A stretch of 5,706 nucleotides of DNA from a bacterium (lineage in GTDB: Bacteria; Patescibacteriota; Microgenomatia; Levybacterales; UBA12049). A program made the translations under genes and the position numbers. The DNA lies in contig JAJYHW010000038.1 of assembly GCA_021784535.1 (NCBI GenBank), forward strand, positions 1 through 5,706, given 5' to 3'. This document shows, piece after piece, positions 1 to 5,706 of the stretch (position 1 is its first letter; the number at the start of each line of letters is the position of its first letter). A model generated the notes under the pieces. That model was not told where the DNA came from. It did no database searches and saw only the letters and a list, made by a program, of their open reading frames with translations.

Positions 1-2690
1 TTGAGCGAAAATCTACAAATTTCAAACAATATGCAGCGGAAAACCCTTTGGCAGTCCGCATCGCTAGTAATCATCTTGTAAATGAACTTGGACAACCTAT
101 CCGTTTGTTTGGGATCAACCGCATCGCAGGAGTTCCATGTACTCGTGTTCACAGCCCATACATATTTGATGGCCCCTCAGATAAAACATCTGTTATAGAA
201 TTAACAAAATGGCACATCAATACCGTTCGAATTACGATGAATGAGGATTGCTGGCTTGGTATCAATAACGCACCAGCACAAACTTCTGGAACTAATTACC
301 GTAATGCCATCAGTACTTATGTCCATTTACTTAATGCTTATGGTATCTATGCAATCATTGACTTGCATATAAATGCACCAGGAAAATATCTTGCAACAAA
401 CCAACAGGCAATGGCTGATAAAGACCATGCACTTGCTTACTGGACATCTGTTGCGGATACGTTTAAAAACGATCCTGCCGTTATATTTGAACCATACAAT
501 GAACCCCATATAACAACTAAAAACGCACATACTAACAATGCCTGGAAATGCTGGCTTAATGGATGTATTATTACTCAAATTGACGTTGGCAAAACTAAAC
601 CTCTTTATTCACAATGGCAAGCGGTTGGTATGCAGCAATTGGTTAATGCCATCCGTTCGACTGGTGCCACAAATGTGATCACTCTTGGTGGGCTATCATT
701 TTCAAATAATCTGAAACAATTTTTACACTATATACCAAAAGATTCTCTTCATCAACTAGCAGCAACTTTTCATAATTATCAACCGTCAGCTAAAAGTAAC
801 TATGGATGTGGGCCATCATGCTGGAATTCTGTTATTTTACCAATCTCACAACAGATGCCGGTTATTACGGATGAGTTTGGGGGAATAAATTGCCAGTCAG
901 GTTTTGTTATAGAATATATGACCTGGGCTGATCAACATGGTATTTCGTATCTTCCCTGGGGGTGGGATCCCTGGGGATGCACAGCAAGCGAAAACCCAAC
1001 TGGGCATGCCTATGGTATGCTAAGCAACTGGAACGGTACTCCAAATTCCTATGGACTACTCTTTTATAACCATTTCCGGCAAATCAATACGACACCCTCA
1101 TTAAGTCCCATACCTTCCCCTAATCCTACTCTAAACAAATCAAAAACTACCTTTATACTCACTCTCTGTCCTCACGGATTAGGTAATTGCGGCGATAGCA
1201 TTACGCCTTCCGGCAGGAATATCTCCCCAAAACATCCGGTAAGAAATATTACTCTTGTTTTAACAAATGCAACAAATACTCCCGTCGTCACTATAAGCGG
1301 CTTAGTCACCTATAATGCTTCTTCACAAAATTTTCAAGGCAATCTTTCAACGACAAATCTCTCAACAGGAAATTATCTTATCACTGTTAAAATGGATGGC
1401 TATTTAGGCAAGCTGTTGCCAGGTATTTTTACCATAAAAAACGGACAGACAGTACTCCTGCCCGAGGTCTGGTTAACAGCCGGAGATATAAATAATGATA
1501 ATACAATTAATATCCTTGATTATTCGATACTGATATCCTGCTTTGAAGATAGCATGCTCAATCATCTCTCTACCTGTAGCGCTCCCGTCACAACACAAAG
1601 CCCTGGCGCGGATCTGGATGACGATGGTATTGTTGACGGAACTGACTACAATCTATTTATACGCGAACTTTCTACACAAAAAGGCGCAGGAAGCGGACAA
1701 CAGCTGCCCGCTACCACCCCTTCTTCTTTTTCATCAACATCTTCAAATTGTCAACCCAATCCAATTCTTGTTAATCCGTGCAGGCCATGGCTAGGTGCCG
1801 CAGTCTTTGGATATCCTCAAGCTCCAATAGATTATATTTCTCAATTTAACTTTCTTGAGCAACAATTAGGCCGCCCGCTTGATATCTTTCATGACTATCA
1901 TGCTCCAGGAAGTCTGCCTCTTAATAATTCTGAAATTCATTTTGCAACCCAACCTAATACCTACATTTATGTAAACTGGAAACCTGCAGTAAATTGGGCA
2001 CAAGCGGACGGAGCCAATGCCTCAGTCAATGCAAATATTGATAAAGCTGCAGCAAGTATTAAATCTATCGCCCCACATAAGATCTTCTTGACAATCTGGC
2101 ATGAACCGGAAAAATATGTGTCTCAAGGTACATCAAATTGTCCCGGCCTAAAAGGTAACGCCGGTTCACCTACACAATATAAAGCAATGTGGCAAAATGT
2201 TGAGAATCGCTTTAAATCAGATGGCGTGACAAATGTCGTATGGGTAATGAATTATATGGGCTATTCAGCCTGGGATTGTTTAGTGCCGCAATTGTGGCCG
2301 GGAAACAATCTGGTAAACTGGGTAACATTTGACGCATACCCCGATAATAACACGGACACCTGGCAGAGCACCGTCGGAGAATTTTACAACCTCCTACAAA
2401 AAGACACCACCAGTACAACCGACTTCGCTGCAAAACCATGGGGAGCTGCTGAATTCGGAACCTGCTTTCTTACCAATGAGCAACAGGTCTATCAGTATCT
2501 TCAAAGCGTCAAACAGTCTATTGATGAAAATCTTTATCCTAATATTAAAATGTATATGTTATTTGCTTCCACACTCGGGCCCAAAGCCAACATGGGATGT
2601 CTGACAAATTATACAACTTCCGGCCAGTATGACCAGACAAAATTAAATATGTTTAAACAGATTTTTAATGATCCGCTTTTGTTGAGATAA
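1..2690 (+). CDS. Secreted multidomain glycoside hydrolase, GH5-like + dockerin-like + GH26-like (5' partial)
   Basis: Probable extracellular enzyme for beta-linked plant polysaccharides such as mannan or glucan. Residues are numbered from the TTG at 48. Residues 1-345 are a GH5-type cellulase/mannanase domain: FGINR (21-25), VRITMNEDCWLGIN (60-73), EPYNEP with predicted acid/base E152, HNY (242-244) and ITDEFGG with predicted nucleophile E276. A Pro/Ser linker (349-365) leads to a beta-rich domain (about 368-475). A dockerin-like pair of Ca loops follows: D480/N482/D484/D491 and D522/D524/D526/D533. A Ser/Thr linker leads to a GH26-like domain (about 578-875) with IWHEPE (E686, acid/base) and GAAEFG (E802, nucleophile). 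The TTG is probably not the real start: the frame is open to base 3 (reading ...YAAENPLAVRIAS) and no signal peptide is present, so the start and export signal lie upstream of the window. The stop is TAA. Substrate specificity cannot be read from sequence. Family calls come from motif recognition, GH5 being firmer than GH26. Confidence 0.88.
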   Translation, partial: ERKSTNFKQYAAENPLAVRIASNHLVNELGQPIRLFGINRIAGVPCTRVHSPYIFDGPSDKTSVIELTKWHINTVRITMNEDCWLGINNAPAQTSGTNYRNAISTYVHLLNAYGIYAIIDLHINAPGKYLATNQQAMADKDHALAYWTSVADTFKNDPAVIFEPYNEPHITTKNAHTNNAWKCWLNGCIITQIDVGKTKPLYSQWQAVGMQQLVNAIRSTGATNVITLGGLSFSNNLKQFLHYIPKDSLHQLAATFHNYQPSAKSNYGCGPSCWNSVILPISQQMPVITDEFGGINCQSGFVIEYMTWADQHGISYLPWGWDPWGCTASENPTGHAYGMLSNWNGTPNSYGLLFYNHFRQINTTPSLSPIPSPNPTLNKSKTTFILTLCPHGLGNCGDSITPSGRNISPKHPVRNITLVLTNATNTPVVTISGLVTYNASSQNFQGNLSTTNLSTGNYLITVKMDGYLGKLLPGIFTIKNGQTVLLPEVWLTAGDINNDNTINILDYSILISCFEDSMLNHLSTCSAPVTTQSPGADLDDDGIVDGTDYNLFIRELSTQKGAGSGQQLPATTPSSFSSTSSNCQPNPILVNPCRPWLGAAVFGYPQAPIDYISQFNFLEQQLGRPLDIFHDYHAPGSLPLNNSEIHFATQPNTYIYVNWKPAVNWAQADGANASVNANIDKAAASIKSIAPHKIFLTIWHEPEKYVSQGTSNCPGLKGNAGSPTQYKAMWQNVENRFKSDGVTNVVWVMNYMGYSAWDCLVPQLWPGNNLVNWVTFDAYPDNNTDTWQSTVGEFYNLLQKDTTSTTDFAAKPWGAAEFGTCFLTNEQQVYQYLQSVKQSIDENLYPNIKMYMLFASTLGPKANMGCLTNYTTSGQYDQTKLNMFKQIFNDPLLLR

Positions 2691-2695
2691 AAAAA

Positions 2696-2941
2696 TTAGT
2701 CATCCCCGAAATTTCTATTGATCCTAAATTGCGGATGGGCAACAGGTAACATCGTCGGAGTCGGCAACAAAGGCTGAGCAGCTGTCGGCGCGGGCGTTGC
2801 TGTTGGCAATACCAGTATAATAGTCGGGGCAGATTGCGTGCTTGCCGCCTTATGATTCCTGGGCGCCTTTTGCAACGAACTGAAAAAAACAATAAGAAGA
2901 AATATGCTAAAAAGAATAATGACCGCTTTGTTCATATTCAT
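2696..2941 (-). CDS. Small membrane-anchored Pro/Thr/Ala-rich protein, function unknown
   Basis: An 81-residue protein with no recognised family. A short basic start (MNMNKA) is followed by one hydrophobic segment (about 7-22, VIILFSIFLLIVFFSS), which fits an uncleaved signal anchor because no lipobox cysteine or clear cleavage site is visible. Residues 33-68 are low-complexity and rich in Pro, Thr and Ala (PTATPAPTAAQPLLPTPT), like the disordered wall-spanning stretches of small CPR surface proteins. It is the last gene of the minus-strand cluster, 30 bases after the reductase stop. In-frame TAG just upstream rules out a longer start. No Shine-Dalgarno is visible, and Met3 (2935) is an equally possible start. 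Its stop lies 5 bases from the stop of the convergent glycosidase. The signal-anchor-plus-linker design supports a real gene, but its size and simple composition keep confidence moderate. Confidence 0.62.
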   Translation of the reverse strand: MNMNKAVIILFSIFLLIVFFSSLQKAPRNHKAASTQSAPTIILVLPTATPAPTAAQPLLPTPTMLPVAHPQFRINRNFGDD

Positions 2942-2971
2942 ACGCTACACAATAATAATAGCATTTTCCCA

Positions 2972-4492
2972 TCATACATACCCCGGGAAAAAATCAGCTC
3001 TGATATGAGACGCAGGTACCCCCATCCCCCGCAATGTTTCCTCATATCCTGTAACCATCGGATGAGGACCTGATAGATAGAAAATCCGCTCCATAAAATC
3101 CGGAACCACTTCTTTTATCATATCAGCCGAAATTCTTCCTGTTTTTCCTTCCCAATCTTTCGGCACCGCGTGGACATCTGTTAATGTATAGACTGTTTTT
3201 ATGCCAATTTTTTTAGCCTGCTCAAAAATATTCTGATAGGCAATCTCAGAAACCACTTTATTTGCGTACAAGAGAATAATCGGACGTTCTTCATGTTTAT
3301 CGATACAATATTTGATCATACTGCGAAACGGCGTTATCCCTATTCCTCCCGCGATAAAAACAAGCTTGGTTTTTACTTCTTTAGGAAGTGTAAAATCACC
3401 GGCGAGATTGCCGGCAACAATCGTGGATTTCCCATTCATCGCAAGAAGTGCTTTTTTAAAACTGCTCCCCTGCTGATAAAACTTTATACCCAGATGTACT
3501 GAATCCTCTGTAGGAGAAGATGCAATCGTAAAATACCGCCTGTTACCTCTACTATCAGTATCTTCATGCGGAAGCGTCCACTCCATATACTGGCCGGGAG
3601 CAAAATCTATCCTTCCTGTAATAGGTGCAAAAACAAAATCAATACTATCTGATCCGTAGTGGATTATCTCCTGTGGATGTAAATAGAGTTTCATTTTCGG
3701 ACTGACAAGATAGGAGAAAAGATTGCCGATAACAAGCGCGAGCTCCGGAGTAGAATACAACGATCCAAGATGTATATGTGGAGAAAACAAAAAGCCGGTA
3801 ATACCTCCATAAAAAATCCGCAGTCCCCGTGTAGGAGGCGTTGTAAACGGCTCAGTGAGCATAATAAAAGCAAAGAATAATAACGAGGAATGAAAAAGAA
3901 GGATAGTACTATCAGAAACGACACTGCCTCCATGCAGGAGCGTAAAAAACCATTCAGTAAGAAACGCGGCAAACAAAAAGCTCACTACCAGATCTTCATG
4001 CCTAATCTTTCTTACGATTAAAATTCCAAGTAGCACCACAAACGGCATCATCACTGTCGTGCCAACCCACCAATTTGCCGGAAATCTCAACCACAACGCA
4101 GTTAATACAAGAGCAATCGCAACCGGATTAAAAAGATGCTTACGATTAATTGCTACGATATACTTTGATGCCATTGCGAGAACCGGTGCCCAGAAAAGCA
4201 ACGGCAGATCCTGTGTGCTTCTGAAAGGAGAAACAATCAAAGTCAGAATAAGCGCGGAAATATAGACAGATTCAACGCCGGTGGGCGCTTCAAATACTTT
4301 TGAAAATACGCCATTTGTAATCAGTGAAATAAAAAGAATGAAACTTGCAGAAAAGATAATACCTCCAGGAGAGTATGGCAAAATTCCCAAAAAGGCAAAC
4401 AGGATAGCAATAATAATCAATCCGGTTAGTCCATACAAAACAAGCCGGTACATCGTAATACGATCTAAAAAATTGTCAATAATTTTCATCAT
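2972..4492 (-). CDS. NqrB/RnfD-like membrane domain fused to ferredoxin-NADP+ reductase-type FAD/NAD(P) domain
   Basis: A 506-residue membrane flavoprotein, predicted to oxidise NAD(P)H (or run in reverse) on the cytoplasmic side and move electrons across the membrane. Residues 17-265 hold about 8-10 hydrophobic segments with RnfD/NqrB family signatures: KHLFNPVA (118-125) and TEPFTTPPTRGLRIFYGG (213-230). The SGAT flavin-attachment motif of true NqrB/RnfD is not visible. Residues about 275-506 are an FNR-type reductase: RRYFTIASSP for FAD binding (318-327), GSSFKKAL (342-349), the nucleotide-binding GGIGITPFRSM (382-392), YLSGPHPMV (472-480) and the terminal DFFPGY (500-505). ATG at 4492 is preferred over ATG at 4570, because the longer form adds 26 polar residues that merely overlap the FMN_bind gene. 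The ATG at 4489 is also possible. The start lies 4 bases after the FMN_bind stop, so translational coupling is likely. The stop is TGA, which fits code 11. Confidence 0.9.
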   Translation of the reverse strand: MMKIIDNFLDRITMYRLVLYGLTGLIIIAILFAFLGILPYSPGGIIFSASFILFISLITNGVFSKVFEAPTGVESVYISALILTLIVSPFRSTQDLPLLFWAPVLAMASKYIVAINRKHLFNPVAIALVLTALWLRFPANWWVGTTVMMPFVVLLGILIVRKIRHEDLVVSFLFAAFLTEWFFTLLHGGSVVSDSTILLFHSSLLFFAFIMLTEPFTTPPTRGLRIFYGGITGFLFSPHIHLGSLYSTPELALVIGNLFSYLVSPKMKLYLHPQEIIHYGSDSIDFVFAPITGRIDFAPGQYMEWTLPHEDTDSRGNRRYFTIASSPTEDSVHLGIKFYQQGSSFKKALLAMNGKSTIVAGNLAGDFTLPKEVKTKLVFIAGGIGITPFRSMIKYCIDKHEERPIILLYANKVVSEIAYQNIFEQAKKIGIKTVYTLTDVHAVPKDWEGKTGRISADMIKEVVPDFMERIFYLSGPHPMVTGYEETLRGMGVPASHIRADFFPGYV

Positions 4493-4494
4493 AG

Positions 4495-4499
4495 CCTTA
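4495..4499 (-). promoter_or_regulatory. Shine-Dalgarno-like site (TAAGG) of the reductase gene, overlapping the FMN_bind stop
   Basis: The minus strand reads TAAGGCTATGATG. The TAA stop of the FMN_bind gene forms the first part of TAAGG. The AAGG is 2 bases from the first ATG (4492) and 5 bases from the second (4489). The second spacing is more usual for ribosome binding, so the functional start may be the second Met. The arrangement suggests that a terminating ribosome re-initiates on the reductase gene. Confidence 0.5.
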
Positions 4500-4997
4500 T
4501 TTTGCTTGCGCGAGAGCTGATTGCATTGATTGGATAAACGCCTGGCTTGAATCTGTCGCTCCTGAAACAATATTCACATTTGCTGATTGCGCCTGAATTG
4601 CCTCCTGTTTGAGATATGGCATTGCCTGATTGTTAATCATGACAGATGTATTACGATCACTTGGATATTGTAAAAATTGTACATCAGCAATTTTCCCGCT
4701 GCTCACCGTTACCTGTACTTGAATATTGCCGTAAAACGCATCTGCCGGACTACCCGTATAGACACCATTTTTATACTGCCCCTGCCCAACAGGAGCGTTA
4801 CCTGAACCACTTGCTTGTGCAGATGGCGGAGTAGGAGTTCCTGCATTGCCTTGTGTTGCTGAGGCGGACAGATTTGGAATATTTTGCAAAGAAGACTGAG
4901 GAATGACTATCTGCGTCGTTGTCGATTGCTCCTGCCGATGCAGACCATAAATAATAAATAAGCCAATAACAAATCCTGATAAAAATAATTTTTTCAT
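4497..4997 (-). CDS. Membrane-anchored FMN_bind-domain protein (predicted covalent flavinylation)
   Basis: A 166-residue exported electron carrier. Residues 1-19 are a signal anchor (MKKLFLSGFVIGLFIIYGL) with no lipobox. Residues 23-74 are a Ser/Thr/Gln/Ala/Pro-rich flexible spacer, probably crossing the cell wall. Residues about 75-166 form an FMN_bind domain (the RnfG/NqrC fold): YKNGVYTG opens it, followed by two beta strands (IQVQVTVSSGKIADVQFLQY) and NIVSGATDSSQAF. In this family, ApbE transferase attaches FMN by a phosphoester to the Thr of the SGAT motif, which is T148 here (codon 4554-4556). The family's usual Asp three residues before the Ser is Asn142. The gene lies directly upstream of the NqrB/RnfD-FNR fusion, which is the likely electron donor. 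No ApbE is in the window, so flavinylation needs an enzyme encoded elsewhere. The start has an AGGT 3 bases upstream, and Lys2-Lys3 fit a signal sequence start. Confidence 0.88.
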   Translation of the reverse strand: MKKLFLSGFVIGLFIIYGLHRQEQSTTTQIVIPQSSLQNIPNLSASATQGNAGTPTPPSAQASGSGNAPVGQGQYKNGVYTGSPADAFYGNIQVQVTVSSGKIADVQFLQYPSDRNTSVMINNQAMPYLKQEAIQAQSANVNIVSGATDSSQAFIQSMQSALAQAK

Positions 4998-5000
4998 AAG

Positions 5001-5004
5001 ACCT
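5001..5004 (-). promoter_or_regulatory. Weak ribosome binding site (AGGT) of the FMN_bind gene
   Basis: The minus strand reads GTAGGTCTTATG, placing a short AGG core 4 bases before the ATG at 4997. It supports this start, which also gives a well-formed signal anchor, but the match is minimal. Confidence 0.35.
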
Positions 5005-5018
5005 ACAATGTTTTTAAA

Positions 5019-5024
5019 ATAATA
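5019..5024 (-). promoter_or_regulatory. Possible -10 hexamer (TATTAT) upstream of the FMN_bind gene
   Basis: The minus strand has TATTAT here, which would place a transcription start near 5012 and leave a leader of about 15 bases. No good -35 element sits 16-18 bases upstream. The only fair hexamer, TTATCA at 5039-5044, gives a 14-base spacer, which is short. The region is so AT-rich that a -10-like match is expected by chance. It is recorded because the 76-base gap is the only plausible place in the cluster for an internal promoter. Confidence 0.22.
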
Positions 5025-5030
5025 TTGAAG

Positions 5031-5067
5031 TAATAAATTGATAATTTGCTAAATAATAAATGATAAT
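5031..5067. repeat. Tandem imperfect direct repeat in the intergenic gap (TAATAAATTGATAAT / TAATAAATGATAAT)
   Basis: On the plus strand, TAATAAATTGATAAT (5031-5045) recurs as TAATAAATGATAAT (5054-5067), differing by one missing T. The copies start 23 bases apart, about two helical turns. They occupy most of the noncoding gap between the helical-protein gene and the FMN_bind gene, upstream of the possible -10. They could be paired regulator sites, or a chance product of very AT-rich DNA. Confidence 0.4.
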
Positions 5068-5073
5068 ACATGA

Positions 5074-5706
5074 TTAGAACAATTTTTCAAGTTTATCTAT
5101 TTGGTCAGAATACTTATTAACAGTTTGTCTAAATTCGACGGAATTTAATTTGCCTTTAAGAGATTTAATTTTTGAAACTAATCTTTCAAATTCTGCTGCC
5201 TGCTTGTTTCCATGCTTAGAAATAATAACCGGTTTAAGTCCCGCCCAAGTTTCATCAATATCGCCAAGCCTTCTATTAACTGCAATTGAATTATTACCTT
5301 TTGCTTCCAATAAAATTTCTCTCCCAAGGTAATCTAAACGGGAAACCTCGGGCGGTATTTTGTGGCTAAAGTGATTTTCAAAGTCCACTCCAATTCCAGT
5401 GATTTGGTTGGCATCAAACGCAATCCGGTCCCCTTGTTTTGCAGTAAGATCTTTGTTTAGCTGTTCGACGTAAAATGAATAGAAATCTAATAACTGAGGA
5501 GAAAGTTTATTATGGATAACATCGGAACGGTATGAAGAATATAGGTTGTTTATTTCATCTATTTTTAATTTTATTTTACCCCAATTAGCGGATTGAGCAT
5601 AATCTACTAAATCCTCGGCTGCTTCTCCAGTACTATAAATAGCTTTAGGCAGTGGCTGGGCTTTAATTTGGATATTGTAAAAAATTACAAAAAACATAAA
5701 GCTGAA
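5074..5706 (-). CDS. Helical, probably exported protein of unknown function (5' end probably outside window)
   Basis: No family recognised with confidence. The visible ATG at 5697 gives 207 residues, but the frame stays open to the window edge (F-S-F precede the Met). The first residues (FSFMFFVIFYNIQIKAQ) look like the end of a signal peptide with cleavage near KAQ, so the real start probably lies just outside. The mature part is rich in Lys, Glu, Leu and Ile and appears largely alpha-helical: about 20-50, 65-82, 93-110, 115-133, 143-159 and a final helix pair at 164-207 with coiled-coil character. The best candidate signature is NQITGIGVDFENHF followed by PPEVSRLDYLGREILLEA (97-132). This fits a small periplasmic or extracytoplasmic helical bundle. 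There is no Cys in the visible part and no CxxCH, so it is not a c-type cytochrome. Its DNA is much more AT-rich than the reductase gene, and it ends 76 bases before the FMN_bind start, so shared function is uncertain. Confidence 0.75.
   Translation of the reverse strand, partial: FSFMFFVIFYNIQIKAQPLPKAIYSTGEAAEDLVDYAQSANWGKIKLKIDEINNLYSSYRSDVIHNKLSPQLLDFYSFYVEQLNKDLTAKQGDRIAFDANQITGIGVDFENHFSHKIPPEVSRLDYLGREILLEAKGNNSIAVNRRLGDIDETWAGLKPVIISKHGNKQAAEFERLVSKIKSLKGKLNSVEFRQTVNKYSDQIDKLEKLF

Noticed and set aside
1543..1794. Plus-strand 83-residue open frame over the dockerin region
   Set aside because: The main frame here encodes the Ca-binding loops and the Ser/Thr linker. The alternative frame has no family features.
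2212..2604. Open frames on both strands inside the GH26-like domain
   Set aside because: Both overlap a region with clear GH26-like motifs in the main frame. Their translations look like out-of-frame shadows rich in Arg, Cys or Pro.
2834..3073. Plus-strand open frame of 79 residues
   Set aside because: It runs antisense to the small anchored gene and the reductase C-terminus. Its composition is basic and irregular, and no domain is recognisable.
3691..3972. Hydrophobic 93-residue minus-strand open frame within the reductase gene
   Set aside because: It is a shifted-frame reading of the membrane domain. Its hydrophobicity follows from T-rich codons of the real gene.
4493..4570. Longer start of the reductase gene at 4570, adding 26 residues
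   Set aside because: The extra residues (MFQERQIQARRLSNQCNQLS...) are polar, lie inside the FMN_bind coding end including its SGAT region, and do not resemble an RnfD/NqrB N-terminus. The ATG pair at 4492/4489, with TAAGG just upstream, is better.
4281..4834. Plus-strand open frames opposite the reductase and FMN_bind genes
   Set aside because: They are antisense to well-supported domains, with no ribosome site or recognisable motif.
1..5706. CRISPR array, tRNA/rRNA, insertion sequence, or recoded stop codons
   Set aside because: No regularly spaced repeats, tRNA-like cloverleaf, rRNA-like sequence, transposase or terminal inverted repeats were seen. TGA ends the reductase exactly after its normal C-terminal motif (DFFPGYV), so stop recoding is not supported.

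Overview
The window most likely comes from a Candidate Phyla Radiation (Patescibacteria) bacterium of the Microgenomates group. The main clue lies in the long plus-strand gene. Between its two catalytic domains is a module with an LCPHGLGNCGD-like opening, a beta-rich domain and a dockerin-like EF-hand pair (GDINNDNTINILDY, then ADLDDDGIVDGTDYNLF). From memory, this module recurs in secreted Microgenomates proteins. Supporting clues are short gaps between genes, weak or absent Shine-Dalgarno sequences, small Pro/Thr/Ala-rich anchored proteins, and TGA used as an ordinary stop codon. The assignment is an inference and was not tested by a search.

Layout. Positions 1-2690 (+) hold the 3' part of a large secreted polysaccharide-degrading enzyme: GH5-like domain, Pro-rich linker, beta domain, dockerin-like Ca-binding pair, then GH26-like domain. 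Its reading frame is open to the window edge, so the secretion signal and true start lie outside. Five bases after its stop, the convergent minus-strand cluster ends. Read in its own direction (right to left), the cluster contains: a helical, probably exported protein of unknown function (5706-5074, 5' end probably outside); a membrane-anchored FMN_bind-type flavoprotein (4997-4497); an NqrB/RnfD-like membrane domain fused to a ferredoxin-NADP+ reductase-type domain (4492-2972); and a small membrane-anchored Pro/Thr-rich protein (2941-2696).

How the genes may work together. The FMN_bind gene and the membrane reductase gene are separated by 4 bases and are almost certainly co-translated. Together they look like a compact electron path: NAD(P)H is oxidised by a cytoplasmic FAD domain, electrons cross an NqrB/RnfD-like membrane domain, and they pass to FMN covalently held on the outer face by the FMN_bind protein (SGAT motif, Thr148). 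The acceptor is unknown. No ApbE flavin transferase, cytochrome or other Rnf/Nqr subunit lies in the window. The upstream helical gene is clearly more AT-rich than the reductase gene and is separated from the FMN_bind gene by 76 bases that contain a tandem AT-rich repeat, so it may not belong to the same unit. No RNA genes, CRISPR arrays, insertion sequences or convincing hairpin terminators were seen.
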